A DNA stretch of 64,000 nucleotides from Cliona cf. orientalis. Taxonomy: Eukaryota; Porifera; Demospongiae; Clionaida; Clionaidae. A model generated the notes under the pieces. The model was given only the letters and a program-made list of their open reading frames with translations, was not told the DNA's origin and did no database searches. The position numbers and the translations under genes are program-made. The stretch spans positions 8,876,609 through 8,940,608 of the forward strand of contig OZ005700.1 of the NCBI GenBank assembly GCA_963930775.1, read 5' to 3'. Each line of letters opens with the position of its first letter. Positions within the stretch are counted from its first letter, which is position 1. Shown piece by piece: positions 12,342 through 24,094 of the stretch.

Positions 12342-12581
12342 TCTGCAATTTTGACCCTACGCGCACGCCGCGCCACGTGTTCTAAATGACGTCATGACGC
12401 AAACGTGTACGTACGTGTGCGCATGCGCAATCATACTTGCTCTCTATCTCCATAGCACAATGTCACAATAGCCACAAGTCTATGATATGACAAAGAGATT
12501 TCTATACACCTGTACCTTTGTACAGTACATAAAGATTTATAGATACATAATGGAAGTTCACAGCACTTCAGTAGTGATAGT

Positions 12582-12846
12582 TTATTGCTTGATGGCTTTT
12601 GCCTTAGACCTCTTCCTCCACCTTGCTAATCCAAACAACACAAATATTGTGCCCCAGGTAGCTATGACAATCTGAAGATAACAGAAACAAGTAACATAAA
12701 TTTGAATGTTAGCAATGTCGATATCATGACACTCTTTCTCTTCTATCAATCTAGCTGCTTACATTTCTTCTCCCAGGGACAGTGGTGTTGTTAAATATGG
12801 CCTTCCATCCTGTCACATTGGCAGAGGCGCCTTCGTTCCCAGCCAT
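12582..12846 (-). CDS. ATP5MK: ATP synthase membrane subunit k (DAPIT/USMG5)
   Basis: Two exons, complement(join(12582..12671,12763..12846)), 57 residues; human DAPIT is 58. Exon 1 encodes MAGNEGASANVTGWKAIFNN then TTVPGRRN, exon 2 IVIATWGTIFVLFGLARWRK then a basic end (RSKAKAIKQ). The pattern parallels human MAGPES...FTGIKKYFNSYTLTGRMN followed by CVLATYGSIALIVLYFKLR and a Lys-rich tail. It has one membrane span, in exon 2. Family role: minor subunit of the mitochondrial F1Fo ATP synthase, supporting dimers in the inner membrane. A 5' UTR intron is likely (acceptor CTGCAG just before the ATG, donor ATTG/GTAAGT at about 12970). It is divergent from MAK16, with ATGs 274 bp apart. Confidence 0.85.
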
Positions 12847-13120
12847 TATTTCTGCAGGGAGAAACGGGGTGATTCCAATTAATGCTCACCACAGGTGTAG
12901 CAGTTCTCTCGTTCTTTGCATAATTTGGGAGAAGTGTAAACGAGATCGAGAACACACAAGAAACTTACCAATATTGTGATAGTATTCCGATACCTATGTC
13001 CAATACGTTCAGTCGTCGGGCTATCGAGTGCCCGATCACAAACTGCAAAACAACAAAAATTCCAAATAATGCCCACTGATAAAGCTAGCCCCGCCCATTT
13101 AGCACGTGGAGGCGCTAGGC
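12847..13120. promoter_or_regulatory. Divergent promoter region ATP5MK / MAK16
   Basis: The two start codons are 274 bp apart and point away from each other. The interval also holds the probable ATP5MK 5' UTR exon and intron. No TATA box stands out. Confidence 0.6.
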
Positions 13121-15365
13121 ATGAGTGACGAGGTTTGCGACTTTTTTCTTCATCTTTCTGTAGCTTTCATTGTGTTTCCTTTTTTGTACGATTTAAAGGT
13201 TGTCTGGGGTATCATCAAGAACGGTTTCTGTTCCTTCAAGGCCAAGTAAGAAGTGTTTTGAGATCATACACTTTGATATACGTGATGATTGCACGTGGCA
13301 TACTGTCTGCACTGCAGGACTAGGACTCAGACATTCTGTAGAAACGAATTCAATGTGACTGGTCTGTGCTCGAAGCAGGCCTGTCCGCTGGCCAACAGTA
13401 GATATGCCACCATCAGGGAGCATGATGGTTCGTCTGAACTTTGCACCTAAAAATTAATTTAATTTTATGGTTGTGGTAAATTAGGAAAGATTTACTTGTA
13501 CATGAAGACGATTGAGAGAGCCCACCAGCCTGTCAAGATGTGGGAGAGGGTGAAGCTCTCCAAAAACTATGAAACAGCACTGAAGCAGGTAAGCTATAAA
13601 GGCATCGTCTTCAAAGTATGGTATGTGGGACGTTTTTCTCTTTTACCCTCGCCACAAAATCAGATCAGTACACATTTGATTTATTGGCCAAAGTTTCTCA
13701 TTCACAAGTGCAAACAAAGATTCACCAAGATCACTCAGGTTGGTCCCAGGCCCAGTGTTCCCTGACAACTGCGATGCTGCATGCACTAAGTTATTTATTT
13801 TATCTTTGTATACAGTATTTGATTCGAATGAGAAGATTACAGCTAAAGACACAGTGAGTATGATACAATACCCAAAAAATAATAACTTTGAGGCTACTCC
13901 ACAAAATTGCAGGAAGAAGATTGTCCCCCTCAACAGAAAAGTCGAGAAACGTGAGAAAAGAAGAGAGGCAAGTGATGGTTTTCCAAGTCAAAATGGATGG
14001 TTACTTGAAACATTCCTTCTTCAATTTATATTCTCTTATTGAGTAGGCAAAAGCACTGGTAGCTGCAAGGCTGGAGACTGCCATTGAGAAAGAGCTACTA
14101 GAGAGACTCAAGAAGGGAACAGTGAGTCCGTCAGCCATAGCCTCTTAGACAGCCATTATTATTGTCACGTAACTTTGGCCTTCAGTATGGTGACATCTAT
14201 AACTTCCCTACTACCGCGTTTGAAAAGGCTCTCGAAGAGGAAGAACTTTCAGAAGAGGTGCTTGTTTTGTGCGAGACTAGTGTGCTGTATGCTTACACTG
14301 ATCAATCGATCAATACAGGAGGAGGAGGAGGATGAAGAGGAAGCCCCTGAATTTGTTGCAGAAGACGAGATAGAAGAGAGTGACTTGAGTGATATCGAGG
14401 TACATACTTATCTGTCCATCTTACTATGCATCCTCGTCCCCAGGCACCCTGATCTTTTCAACTTTTAAGATCAAGGAGCCTGACCTACTTTACCCTACAA
14501 TACCTTACATGTACAATACCTACATTACCATAATTATTATAGTTGTAACAAATACTGTGATCTGATTGGTCACTCAGAGGTCTGAGGCTGTGGCAAGCGA
14601 AGTGAAATGTGGACCTCCAACTGACTAATCAGATTTCTGACCTACTTTACCCTACAATACCTTACAATACCTACATTACCGTACAGTTGTAACAAATACT
14701 GTGATCTGATTGGTCACTCAGAGGTCCGAGGCTGCAGCAAGTGAAGTGAAATAGTGGACCTCCAACTGACCAATGATCTACTTTACCCTATAATACCTTA
14801 CAATACCTACATTACCGTATAGTTGTAACAAACACTGTGATCCGATTTCAGAGGCCTGAGGCTGCGGCAAATGAAGTGAAATAGTGTATTGTAAGGTATT
14901 GTAGGGTAAAGTAGGTCAGGAATCTGATTGGTCAGTTGGAGAGCCACTATTTCACTTCGCTTGCCACAGTCTCAGGCCTCTGAGTGACTAATCGGGTCAC
15001 AGTTTTTATTTTAACTATACAGTAATGTAGGTATTGTAAGGTATTGTAAGTAGGTCAGGAATCTGATTGGTCAGTTGGAGGTCCGCCATGGGGACGAGGC
15101 TCTCTGCAGTGATTGACTGATATTTTGTGGTCACTATTTGCCTTGTGTCCTCACAATACAGGACTGGGGGTCTGTGCGAACTAGTGAGGCTGGGGGAGGG
15201 GAGGAGAGCTCCTCCGAGGCCAGCAGTGAGTCAGAGAGAGAGGAGGAGGAAGAGGAGAGAGAAACTGTCATGATTGGAAGAAAGAGAACTCGTGCCAAAG
15301 CTAGAGTAGAGATAGAGTATGAAACTGAACTAGAACCCAGGGCGAAGATCAAAGCAATAATGTAA
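13121..15365 (+). CDS. MAK16: MAK16, 60S ribosome biogenesis factor
   Basis: Eleven exons: join(13121..13132,13199..13245,13318..13427,13485..13588,13664..13738,13816..13853,13913..13967,14047..14119,14186..14257,14319..14399,15162..15365). Exon 1 is only 12 nt (MSDE) and joins to [14 protein letters not shown], matching human [20 protein letters not shown]. The Cys motif [20 protein letters not shown] is intact, followed by [49 protein letters not shown] and YGDIYNFP, then an acidic C-terminus ending in [17 protein letters not shown]16 is a nucleolar pre-60S factor; that role is from the family. The intron after exon 7 starts GC (GAG/GCAAGT), a GC-AG intron. Intron 10 holds a 670-bp foldback repeat. 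Confidence 0.97.
14432..15099. mobile_element. Foldback repeat with CCTCGTCCCC ends in MAK16 intron 10
   Basis: The outer ends CCTCGTCCCC and GGGGACGAGG are inverted. Inside, a unit of about 130 bp (CTGACCTACTTTACCCTACA, then TGATCTGATTGGTCACTCAG and GAAGTGAAAT landmarks) occurs about three times forward and then in inverted form from about 14886. The same CTCGTCCCC-type ends occur at 57150-57460 and 59977-60324, so this is a multi-copy MITE family. It can fold into a very long hairpin in the pre-mRNA. Confidence 0.7.
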
Positions 15366-15456
15366 TAATTTAAGGCCTCGTCTAATTTTAATGTTGTTTT
15401 CGTGCTTATGCCTTGCATTTGGAAAAGATCGTCGTCGATTCACTAAATTGCATGCT

Positions 15457-16594
15457 ATGGCGGAACGTGGCTCACTACCAGAACGACACAAGCCAACGCT
15501 AGTTTTGCACTTTTCCCTATCAAAAGACTCAATGTAAGCTAGGCTTATAATTATAAAAATTATTTAAATATGGGTGCTTCATTATAATTAAATTCAGATC
15601 GAGAAGGGAACAATCTGAAACTGAGGTACAGTTCGAGCAGTTTGAAGACGAGTGGCCAGAATTTAAGGATTCTCAATGGAAATTGCTGTGTGATTATAAA
15701 AATTTTAATGACAATTGCGTTGTAAAACTTGAGCTAAAACTTGCTTCAGAGATTGCCGAAAAAGTAGACGATGTGTACCTAGTTGCTACAGAAATTGTAG
15801 TTTGTAAACAACGAGGTGATTCAGAGAGTGTAGATATAATTCCTTGTCATCAAGAACCGCTGATTCAGTTGACAAGGCAATCAAATTACAAGCATAGCTT
15901 CACAAATTGTAAGTTCAATATGTGGTATATATCCAACTTGTCGATAACGATGAAAGTAGTAATGATAAAACGCACTCTACAAGTTATTGGTGAAGTGACA
16001 GTTCCTCCATTGGCGTTGGGAAATGAGTTGGGAAGTCTGCTCACATTTGAAATGGGAGAGAAGAAAAACAGATTCACCGATGTCAAAATTAGTATCACCA
16101 GCACTAGTGAATCATCGTCACCAGTAATCTTTTTTGCCCACAAAGCAGTTCTAGCCGCTAGGTCTCCGGTATTTGCCAAGATGTTTGAGCATGACCTCCA
16201 AGAGAGTGCCACCGACATTGTCACGGTGACCGATATCGATCCCGAAGTCTTCAAGGAGCTACTCACATACATCTATACTGGCCAGGCCCCCAACATCCAA
16301 ACACTAGCTGGTGCGCTCCTAAATCCCGCTGAAAAGTACCAGCTGGGTCGGCTAAAGGCCCTGTGTGAACGACAGATGAGCTATGGCCTCCAGGTGGAGA
16401 ATGCTGCAGAGACACTGATGCTCGCTCACACATTCAGAGCTGATCAGCTGAAAAAGAATGCCCTGAAGTTCATCATAAAGCATCGCAGTGAGGTGAGGGA
16501 GACAAAGGAGTGGGAGAAGGTACACACCACGTGTGAACTGCTGGAGGATTTACTCGATACTTCACTTGAGCTTGCAGCCAAGAATAAAAATTAA
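15457..16594 (+). CDS. SPOP-like MATH-BTB protein
   Basis: Two exons, join(15457..15533,15598..16594), 357 residues. Residues about 10-180 are a divergent MATH-like region. The BTB domain begins near residue 195 (RFTDVKI ... [20 protein letters not shown]) and runs through VFKELLTYIYTG. A BACK-like end follows (LNPAEKYQLGRLKALCE, VENAAETLMLAHTFRADQLK, FIIKHRSEV). These match SPOP [20 protein letters not shown] and [20 protein letters not shown]. Family role: substrate adaptor for CUL3 E3 ligases; MATH binds substrate and BTB binds CUL3. The MATH half is much less like SPOP than the BTB half, so substrates probably differ. The human-type nuclear-localisation tail is absent. Convergent with RRP12. 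Confidence 0.9.
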
Positions 16595-16809
16595 TAAGTT
16601 GCTATCAGAGTCTATCATTAAAACCAAATCTATACTGAAGGAGCTAGAATAATTATTACTATGTGACACTTTAGTCTATTTTTTCCTCGTTAGTAATAAT
16701 TATTGGCAAAAATATCGTTTTTCAAGTAACACTGTAGTACCACAGTACCATGATTGATTGGAATACAGGACATCGTATGATGGGCTAGGTGGTTTGTGTT
16801 TGATTGAGG

Positions 16810-19800
16810 TCATCTTCTCCTCCTGTGCTGCTTTGCTCCGAGGGCCGAACCCTTCTTGGCTTTCTTCATGAAGCCAGAGAACTGTCCCGCCAGCTTTGCC
16901 TGCTTCCTCCTGTTCAGCTTCTGTCTCATTAGGGGCAGGTAAGCATAGGGGTCAGGCTTACCCCGCTTCTTTATGTCTCCTTTTGCTCTCTGTGAAAAGA
17001 AAAACATCGTCTGTTTCAAATACTGATAGTCTTGAATTGGGTCTCCTTACGGCCATCTCACCTTGGCTCTATATTCTGCTCCATAGTCGAAGTCAAAATC
17101 ACGTCTATGAGCATTGAGACGATGGATCCCCTTTCCTCCTCCCCCTCCTCCATGACTTTGCCCACCAGTGATCGTTTGAGGGGGTGTGTCATCATCCCCA
17201 TCACCAGAATGCTTTCTCTTTCTCTTTAATCGTGACGACTGTATGAGAGAGAGAAGTGACCCTAACCCATTCACATTATTAATAGGGACAGATGGTATTA
17301 CCTCATCCACATCCATCTCCTCCTCCACTTCCTGTTCCTGATCCTTTCCTAGCCCCTCCCCTTTCCCCTCTCCTTTCGTCTCTTCTCTGATAACCAATTT
17401 CCCCTCAGGATTGGTCCTAAATACATCGGCAACCTGCCTCCTGGGCTTCACCTTTGCTGGGTTAGTTGCTGGACCAAGATAAGAGAATGAGTAACCAAAG
17501 TATGACTACTACCAATCTTCTGGTCTCGACTATTGTTATAGGCCCAGCTGTCAGAGTATCATTATGGGCTATCATACCACAAGGAGCTCGATGGAGCCCT
17601 GGGAATGGGCTAGTCTTAGTAGTACTCACCGGATACTCTCTGTGTCACGCTAGGGTCTAGAAAGTTCAAAGGTTCATCCTCTCCCCCCTCCTTGATCCAG
17701 GCCTGTCCTCTGGGGGCAGCTGGTGAGTCCTGCAAGGAGGTCTTCTTTGTCGCTTGCTTCTTCTTAGGCTGTTCTTCTTCCTCATCACTGGACTCCATCA
17801 ATAGCTCCTCGTAGCTACACACACATACACACACAAACATAACCAAAATTTATATACTGCGAACTTCACTAGACTAGTCACTAGTGTGCATAAATGAATA
17901 GAGTCAGTCTCATCCCTGGGCTCATTCCTGGGCAGCTGCTCAATGAGGGGTACCTTGGTCTGGATGACTTCTTGGCATGGCCGCCTCCTCCTTCTCTGGA
18001 GGCATCCTCCATTTTGGAGAGCTTCTTCTTCTTCTGTCTCTCGTTCATCTTTCGAATGTGTACGACAAGCTTCTTATGTTTCTCTGGCACGAAGCTGGCC
18101 ACAATGTCGTAGCCACACTTTCTTATCAGCCTCTCCAGGATGACTCGAGCCTTGAGTCTGAAGTGGCTACGAGTGTTCTCACTCCAGCTCAGAATACACG
18201 TAACCTGAACGATATGTAATTATCGACCAAAAAAATTTTTAAGGGAAGGAATCAGTTTCAGTCCAAAACATTTTAAGAGTTACAAATCATGTAGATAATT
18301 ATTATGTGTAGTCTAGTCTTCAAGATAATATGCTGAAATTTGTACAGTTCACAGTCATGCAACTGACGATCCATCTCACCATGTCTTGGACGTGAGGGAC
18401 AAGCTCAGCAGCTGGGAGCACTCCGATGGTGACCTTTATGAACTCCAGCGTTGCTCGCACCACCTCTCGTGACTTGGACGATAGAAATACACACGTGCTC
18501 GATAGCAGCTTCTTTATCAACTCAGCTCCAAGCAGATCTGTGCCACCATCAAACGTATATATTTGAGTTGGCTAGTATAATCATGTCGACAGACTTATAT
18601 AGAGAGAGATTTACCGTGAAATTCGTAGACCAGTCTGGATAAGGCTAGGAGTGTAGCCGAGACCATGTGGGTGGAGCCAGCGAGACCAGCGAGAACCGTT
18701 AGGAAATAGTCACTCACAGCCTCTGAAGTACATGTATATAGCATGGGAGCTAAACACGAGGCTGAATGATCCATTACGGTCTACACAGCTAGCTATTACC
18801 GTGAGCTTTCTTGTCATAGCACCGCTGAGCTGTGTAGCCTAGCTTGATGAGCAGCTTGAACGCCAATTCCCTTGTCTTCTCATTCACCTCCTTGGTGCAT
18901 AGAATAACCTGTGGAAGAAAATAAATCACAATGTGAATGGATACCAAACTATGCAAAATCCACCTCCCCACACACTCAGTCCCACATGAAAATGACAAAT
19001 CATACATGTACCTCTGGAATAACAGCATTGATGAAACCGGCTGAGTCAGTGGTCATGTGATCCATGAGGCAGAGCAAACACTTCAGTCTAGGCTGTAGTT
19101 AACACGTAAGAGTCATACTTATCAGTAAAACTCCTATACCACTTCACTGACCTTCTTAGAGGCAGAGCTGGAAGTGGAGAGAGAGTCGAGTAAAATCTGT
19201 TGAAGTTCAGCGGCATATTCTGAGAGAAATGCTCTGTGGCTGTCTCCTGTGGATGAGATGATGCACCCCAGGCAGCTGTAGGCCTTCTTCTGCATGGTAC
19301 CGTCACCACTCTGGGTAAAAATGGAGTCAAAATAGTTGGCACTCTCAACACGTGATTCCATGGTGTAGCGGTTATCACGTGAGTCTAACACACTCAAGGT
19401 CCCCGGTTCGATCCCGGGTGGAATCACTCTCTTTTTTATTACCCTTTTAATAATTAATTTTTATCACTTTAGCCAATACTACAAATCTACAGTATGCAAC
19501 ATTGGAATACATGTAGGCCTGGGGACAAGGCTATAAGAATGACTCAAGGCTCGATACCACGTACAAGTGTCTCCCTAGCAGCTTACATCTAACAGAGGAG
19601 TGAGATAGACAAAGAGAGAGTTGAGCGACTCCAGAGAGAGGTGGGGGGCGAAGCAGTGAGTGAGATCAAAGACGAGGTTCCTGGAAGCAGCTGTCATGTC
19701 CTTTCCCTCCCTCAGCTTAGTCATCGCCTTCTCAAAGAAAGATTCGAGAAGTTTGGAATCTGAAATCAAATAATAAAGTCAACTAAGCTCTCCAAGAAAC

Positions 19801-22800
19801 AATGTCTAGCTGTACCTGATATGGAGACATAAGCTTTAATACACTCCATCAGTGGAGACTTATGGTCTGTCTTCCCTTCAGGGTCTGTGTAGAGATTGAA
19901 CAAGATGGGAAGGTAGTTCTTTGAGAAGCGACTCAGCACAGTTCTGCTCTCCTCTGAGGACACAAAGTGCACAAAATCAAACAAAATTAATGATCAAATT
20001 AGTACACTATCGATTACCTTTGTTGTTGCCCTGCTTGATCAACAGTGTAAGGGCGTGGCACACGACAGGCCTAAGCTCCACCCTCTCGTTAAGAGCACTC
20101 CCAAGGATGCGAGCAATCATCGGAAACGAGGTCTTGAGGTCGGTGGGGTCAAGACAGAACCTCGGCAGCAAGGACCAAATCTGGAGAAGGAGAAAAAAAA
20201 ACCAAATTACAACAGATTCAACAGTAGGAATATAATATATCAAGTCTGATTTCTCCAAAAATTATAGTTAACTTGGTTGGGTTACCTGAAACTGCAGCGT
20301 GGCATAGAGCTTTGCTTCAAGAGGTTTACCCACCTGGACGTAGTGTATCCCTACAAAAGAGAGAAATCTCAAGTCTTTGAGTGGGAACGTGGAAATCAGC
20401 TAAGACAGACAGACAGATGTGTACCCATATACCCACCTTTAGATCTAAGCTGAGCAGCTAGAGGAAGCATGGCTTGTGTGAAATAGGCCAGTTCTGTGCG
20501 CTCAATGTGCTCCTTCATCACAGGCAACATCCAGCTACGAGGGAAGTCATGTGACCCTGACCCCGCCTCCTTGTCAAGGTGCATAGGAACTGCCTCCAAT
20601 ACAACTCTATAAAAAAGTCCCATTTTCCCCTAGTAATAATAATTACAGAAAGAGGTGTACACCAATCGACAGGATCACCTTGGTCCCATGGTCCTAACAG
20701 CTGCCCCAAAAGCAGCATCGAGCTCACTGGTGTAAGGAAAATCACCAACATTTCTCAAATCACAAAGAGCCGGGAGAGACTGCAATAGGCAGATGAAAAA
20801 CATCAAACACAAAGATAATTACCGTAAACCGCGAATATTTCGTTGTTAAAATATTTTCGGACAGCCTGGCTTGTGTGAAAATTAAACGCACAAAAATACA
20901 TGCACAATATTAACGATAATGCGGTACAGGGTAGTTTGTCCGAAAAATTTTTAACGCGAAAATTTATCGCATGAAATATTTTCGACATGAAATATTCGTG
21001 ATTTACAGTAGTACAGTATGGCTAGATAGTAGTACCTTTGCCATGAAAGGCTGGCAGAGGGGGGAGCCAGCTGCCACTTGGTAGAAAGTGGCCAGTGTCT
21101 TCAGAATGTGGTCCCAGGATGAATAGTATTTGTACTTCAGACCAGCCTCCACTGCTCTATATGGGAATGAAACAAATAATATCAGAACTGAAGCAGAGGA
21201 CTCAGGAGGAATGTCACAGATGTTACTACCTAAAGGCAGCTTGGATACTGCCAACCAGGGGGTCCCTCTTGTCTACTTTGGTTGCCATCTTCTTCTTGCC
21301 TCCTCCCTGGGGGCTGGCGGTGGGCAGCTTCTCAACACACTTACTCACACAGCACTTCAGCAACTCCTGAATATTTATGAGCATTTGTGTTAGTTCGTAA
21401 TCGCCTAGCAAGCAATCATCCACAATGGGATAAATGCAAATGACCATAGTAATAATTATGATAATTTCGCAGATAAAATGAATGGTAATTAGCATCTATG
21501 ACTATATCGTCAGGCTGCCAAGAAATTCACTTGCCTGCATGACGTCGCTAGCCATCTGCTTGACGGAGGCTTTGTTGGAGAGGACACAGGACACGCAGCA
21601 CTGAAACAGCCGGGGGAGGTGAGCGAGGCTGAGGTCAAGGTTCAATGAGGCCAGCTTGGTGTGTGCACTCTGCATCACTGTTAGCCAGGCAAGGAGCAGC
21701 TGAGCATCCAACAAAGATGGCTGATAGTCATAGAGAGCCTAGCGGGGAGAGAGGGGGAGGGAGAGAGAGAGGGTATCGCATGCATACACATTGATGTGAT
21801 GAAAGGGAATCGTACGGATATGAGTTGTGCATTGAGCTGCTCAGTGAGTCCTTGTGGCTCAACCATCGACAAGAATAAGCCATTGAGAACTTTCAGACCA
21901 GTCGTTCGCACCACCTATGAAAATCAATACTCGAGGTAGCTACACATAACTAAAGGGCAGTAGTCTTTACAAACGTACCGAATTACTCAAGGTCATAAGC
22001 TTGAGAATCATCTCACAAAGTATCTTGACATGCTGCAAAAGTACGCAAAAAACTATAAATTTAAGGTAGACTTATATTTTGCATATTAATTTTATTGTTA
22101 TACTTGAGTTGGGAAGTTTGCCAGGCAGTCTTTGAGCATGCCCAGTATGTGCAGAGTGGCCGTCTCCACGCCTCCTTTCTCAACTACATGCTTGCAGTGA
22201 CGCATCACCAGACCAGCAGACGGATGGAAGTCACCCGAGGCCACACCCCCTCGCAGCATGGAGGCCACGCCCACCTGAGCCGCCTTCCTTAACTAAAAAT
22301 ATAATAATGTCACAAAATTTAATTATTTTGTGGGATGTCAATTTTTGTTGCATACCCTTGGCTTAGGGTGGACCGTGTAGTTGAGCAATGTTTGAAAGAC
22401 TTTCTGCGTGTAGCCGTCACTCCAAATAGAGCCCTCCTGAGCACTAAGGAGAGAGGTCAGCGAGGTCACCAGCTGTGCCATGCATGCATACAAGACGTCA
22501 CAACATAGTTCGTAAAGAAAGGCCGGCACACACGGGTACCCGGTTAAGGTCTTACTCCTTTTAGCAGGGCAGTGGAATCTGAGGTCTCGTAGGTGGACAG
22601 CTTATCGGCAATGATCTTACAAGCTTGGCTGTACCTTGACTGCAGCACCTCAGAAGGTACCCTGGACAAATTTATTAATTTTGGTAACCTTTAGTGAAAT
22701 TTTGCTACTCGATGGTGGTTTTACTTTGGTAGTATCAGGCTGAGGAGGTAGGCAATGGCAGCGGTGGATTTCTCGTCTTCCGAAGCCTCCAGCGATGTCA

Positions 22801-23944
22801 TCTATGAAAGTCAGATAATATTATGATTGTACAAAATGGAGGAGAATTGCTTTGTACTCACAAGAGCTCCAAAATACTCCGTCTCTGTGTCCTTCCCACT
22901 GTTAGTTTTGATCACCTAATGTTGAGTTACACCCCATCGATTAGTTTTATTCATGCACACGCATAATCATGTGATCATACCTCTGATATAGCTGCTAGTA
23001 CGGCACAAATCTATGCAAAGATACAATATCATGAACTCGTATATTAGAAGGCGTTACTCATCCTCTCTCTTCTCTAACCCCTCCCCTCCTCTCTCTCTTC
23101 TTCTCTCACCTCCCTTCCCTCTCTCTCTCTCTCTCCTTTTCTCACCTCTCTGTGACTCTCCATAGGGGAGTTCCATAACCTTTTGACCTTTCCGAAGACC
23201 GGATGGGAAGTCTCGATCAAGCTGTAGACGGTACTAGCGCCCAAACTGGTCACACCTGTTCCAGTACTGGCGTTCTCAACTCGACCACTGCTCCCATCCT
23301 CAACATCAGAGAAATCTGCATCACCATCCCTGAAATACAGAGGATAATTTCACAATCTTGCAACAAGCAGCTGTGTACTAGGTTGTCGATATAGGTATGT
23401 CATCTAATTTTCAGATTCAACAAATTACCGTATAGCCAGAAATATTGGCGGGAATTAAATTTGGCGGTTGAGCCCAAAATTGCGCTATTGCAAGAATATT
23501 GGTGGATTTTAAAATTTGGCGATTCGGTACGGGGTCGCCATACGTATATATGCGAGTAGGAAATTTTGGTGGATTTTAATTTGGCGGTTGTAATATAGAC
23601 TGCCAAATTTAATTCCCCGCCAAATTTTCCGGCTATACGGTATCTTGTCACAGAGTCGTAGAATACAACATTATGCTAATATTGTATCAATACACGTACT
23701 TGTCGAGCCTCAAGCTCTCCCTGTCTCCCTGGATGGCGTCGTGCGTGGCAAGAGCCTCCTTGGTGAGTGCCAAACCTGGCCTGTTGGCCACGCCTCCTCC
23801 TGCTCCTGCCTGCGATAGATGGCTTCCAAGCTTTCCCTTCGCCACTGTGCGGTGTTTCTTCGTCTCTGGATTGCTGCTGCTGCTCTGTCCCTTCCGCCAT
23901 CGCTTGCCCTTCCCTGCTCTAAGCCTCACTTTGCCTCTTCCCAT
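16810..23944 (-). CDS. RRP12: RRP12-like ribosomal RNA processing protein
   Basis: A gene of roughly 25 short exons. N-terminus [20 protein letters not shown] parallels human RRP12. Internal matches include [11 protein letters not shown] (22338-22529), [19 protein letters not shown] (about 21700), [19 protein letters not shown] (20396-20623), [16 protein letters not shown] (about 19900), VQKKAY-like [12 protein letters not shown] (about 19290), [20 protein letters not shown] (about 18900), [19 protein letters not shown] (about 18450), [20 protein letters not shown] (about 17680) and the end [17 protein letters not shown] with a basic tail ending HRRRR. Family role: HEAT-repeat karyopherin-like factor for maturation and export of both ribosomal subunits. 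One intron carries a tRNA gene on the opposite strand, and two introns carry MITEs. The start ATG faces NUP214. Confidence 0.94.
19354..19426 (+). tRNA. tRNA-Val (anticodon AAC)
   Basis: 73 nt. Acceptor arms GATTCCA and TGGAATC pair fully and the discriminator is A. The D arm contains GTGTAGC-GGTTATCAC. The anticodon stem TGAGT/ACTCA encloses CTAACAC, giving anticodon AAC. The T stem CCCGG/CCGGG encloses TTCGATC. A and B boxes are intact, and a T run (terminator) follows at about 19432-19437. It lies antisense within an intron of RRP12. CCA is not encoded, as expected. Confidence 0.95.
20822..21008. mobile_element. MITE, TA-flanked, CCGTAAACCGCGAATATTTC ends
   Basis: The left end CCGTAAACCGCGAATATTTC and the right end GAAATATTCGTGATTTACAG are imperfect inverted copies, with TA at both outer borders. 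The body is AT-rich and non-coding. It sits in an RRP12 intron. Confidence 0.65.
23428..23640. mobile_element. MITE, CCGTATAGCC ends, copy 1 (RRP12 intron)
   Basis: 213 bp, TA target duplication (23426-23427 and 23641-23642). Ends CCGTATAGCC and GGCTATACGG. The body contains repeated AATTTGGCGGTT motifs. Near-identical in design to the copy at 25082-25299 in NUP214. Confidence 0.85.
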
Positions 23945-24094
23945 GATAGATCTGATCTGATTGATATTGACCCACGTGGTGGTAGGTATAGGTCGTCAAG
24001 CTAAAAAGTACGTCACGCTTTGGTGCGCTTAATTTGGAACACTACCGCAAGGCGCTTGGCTGTTCAGACCGGTTTGAGTGAGCAAGGCGGCCAA
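23945..24094. promoter_or_regulatory. Divergent promoter region RRP12 / NUP214
   Basis: 150 bp between two outward-facing start codons. It must hold both core promoters or overlapping initiation sites. No TATA box is obvious; a GC-richer centre contains ACGTCACG, which resembles a CRE/ATF core. Confidence 0.65.

Noticed and set aside
19134-19427. Minus ORF starting [10 protein letters not shown] ahead of RRP12 sequence
   Set aside because: The first part is the antisense translation of the tRNA-Val gene; only the part from about 19314 downward is a real RRP12 exon.
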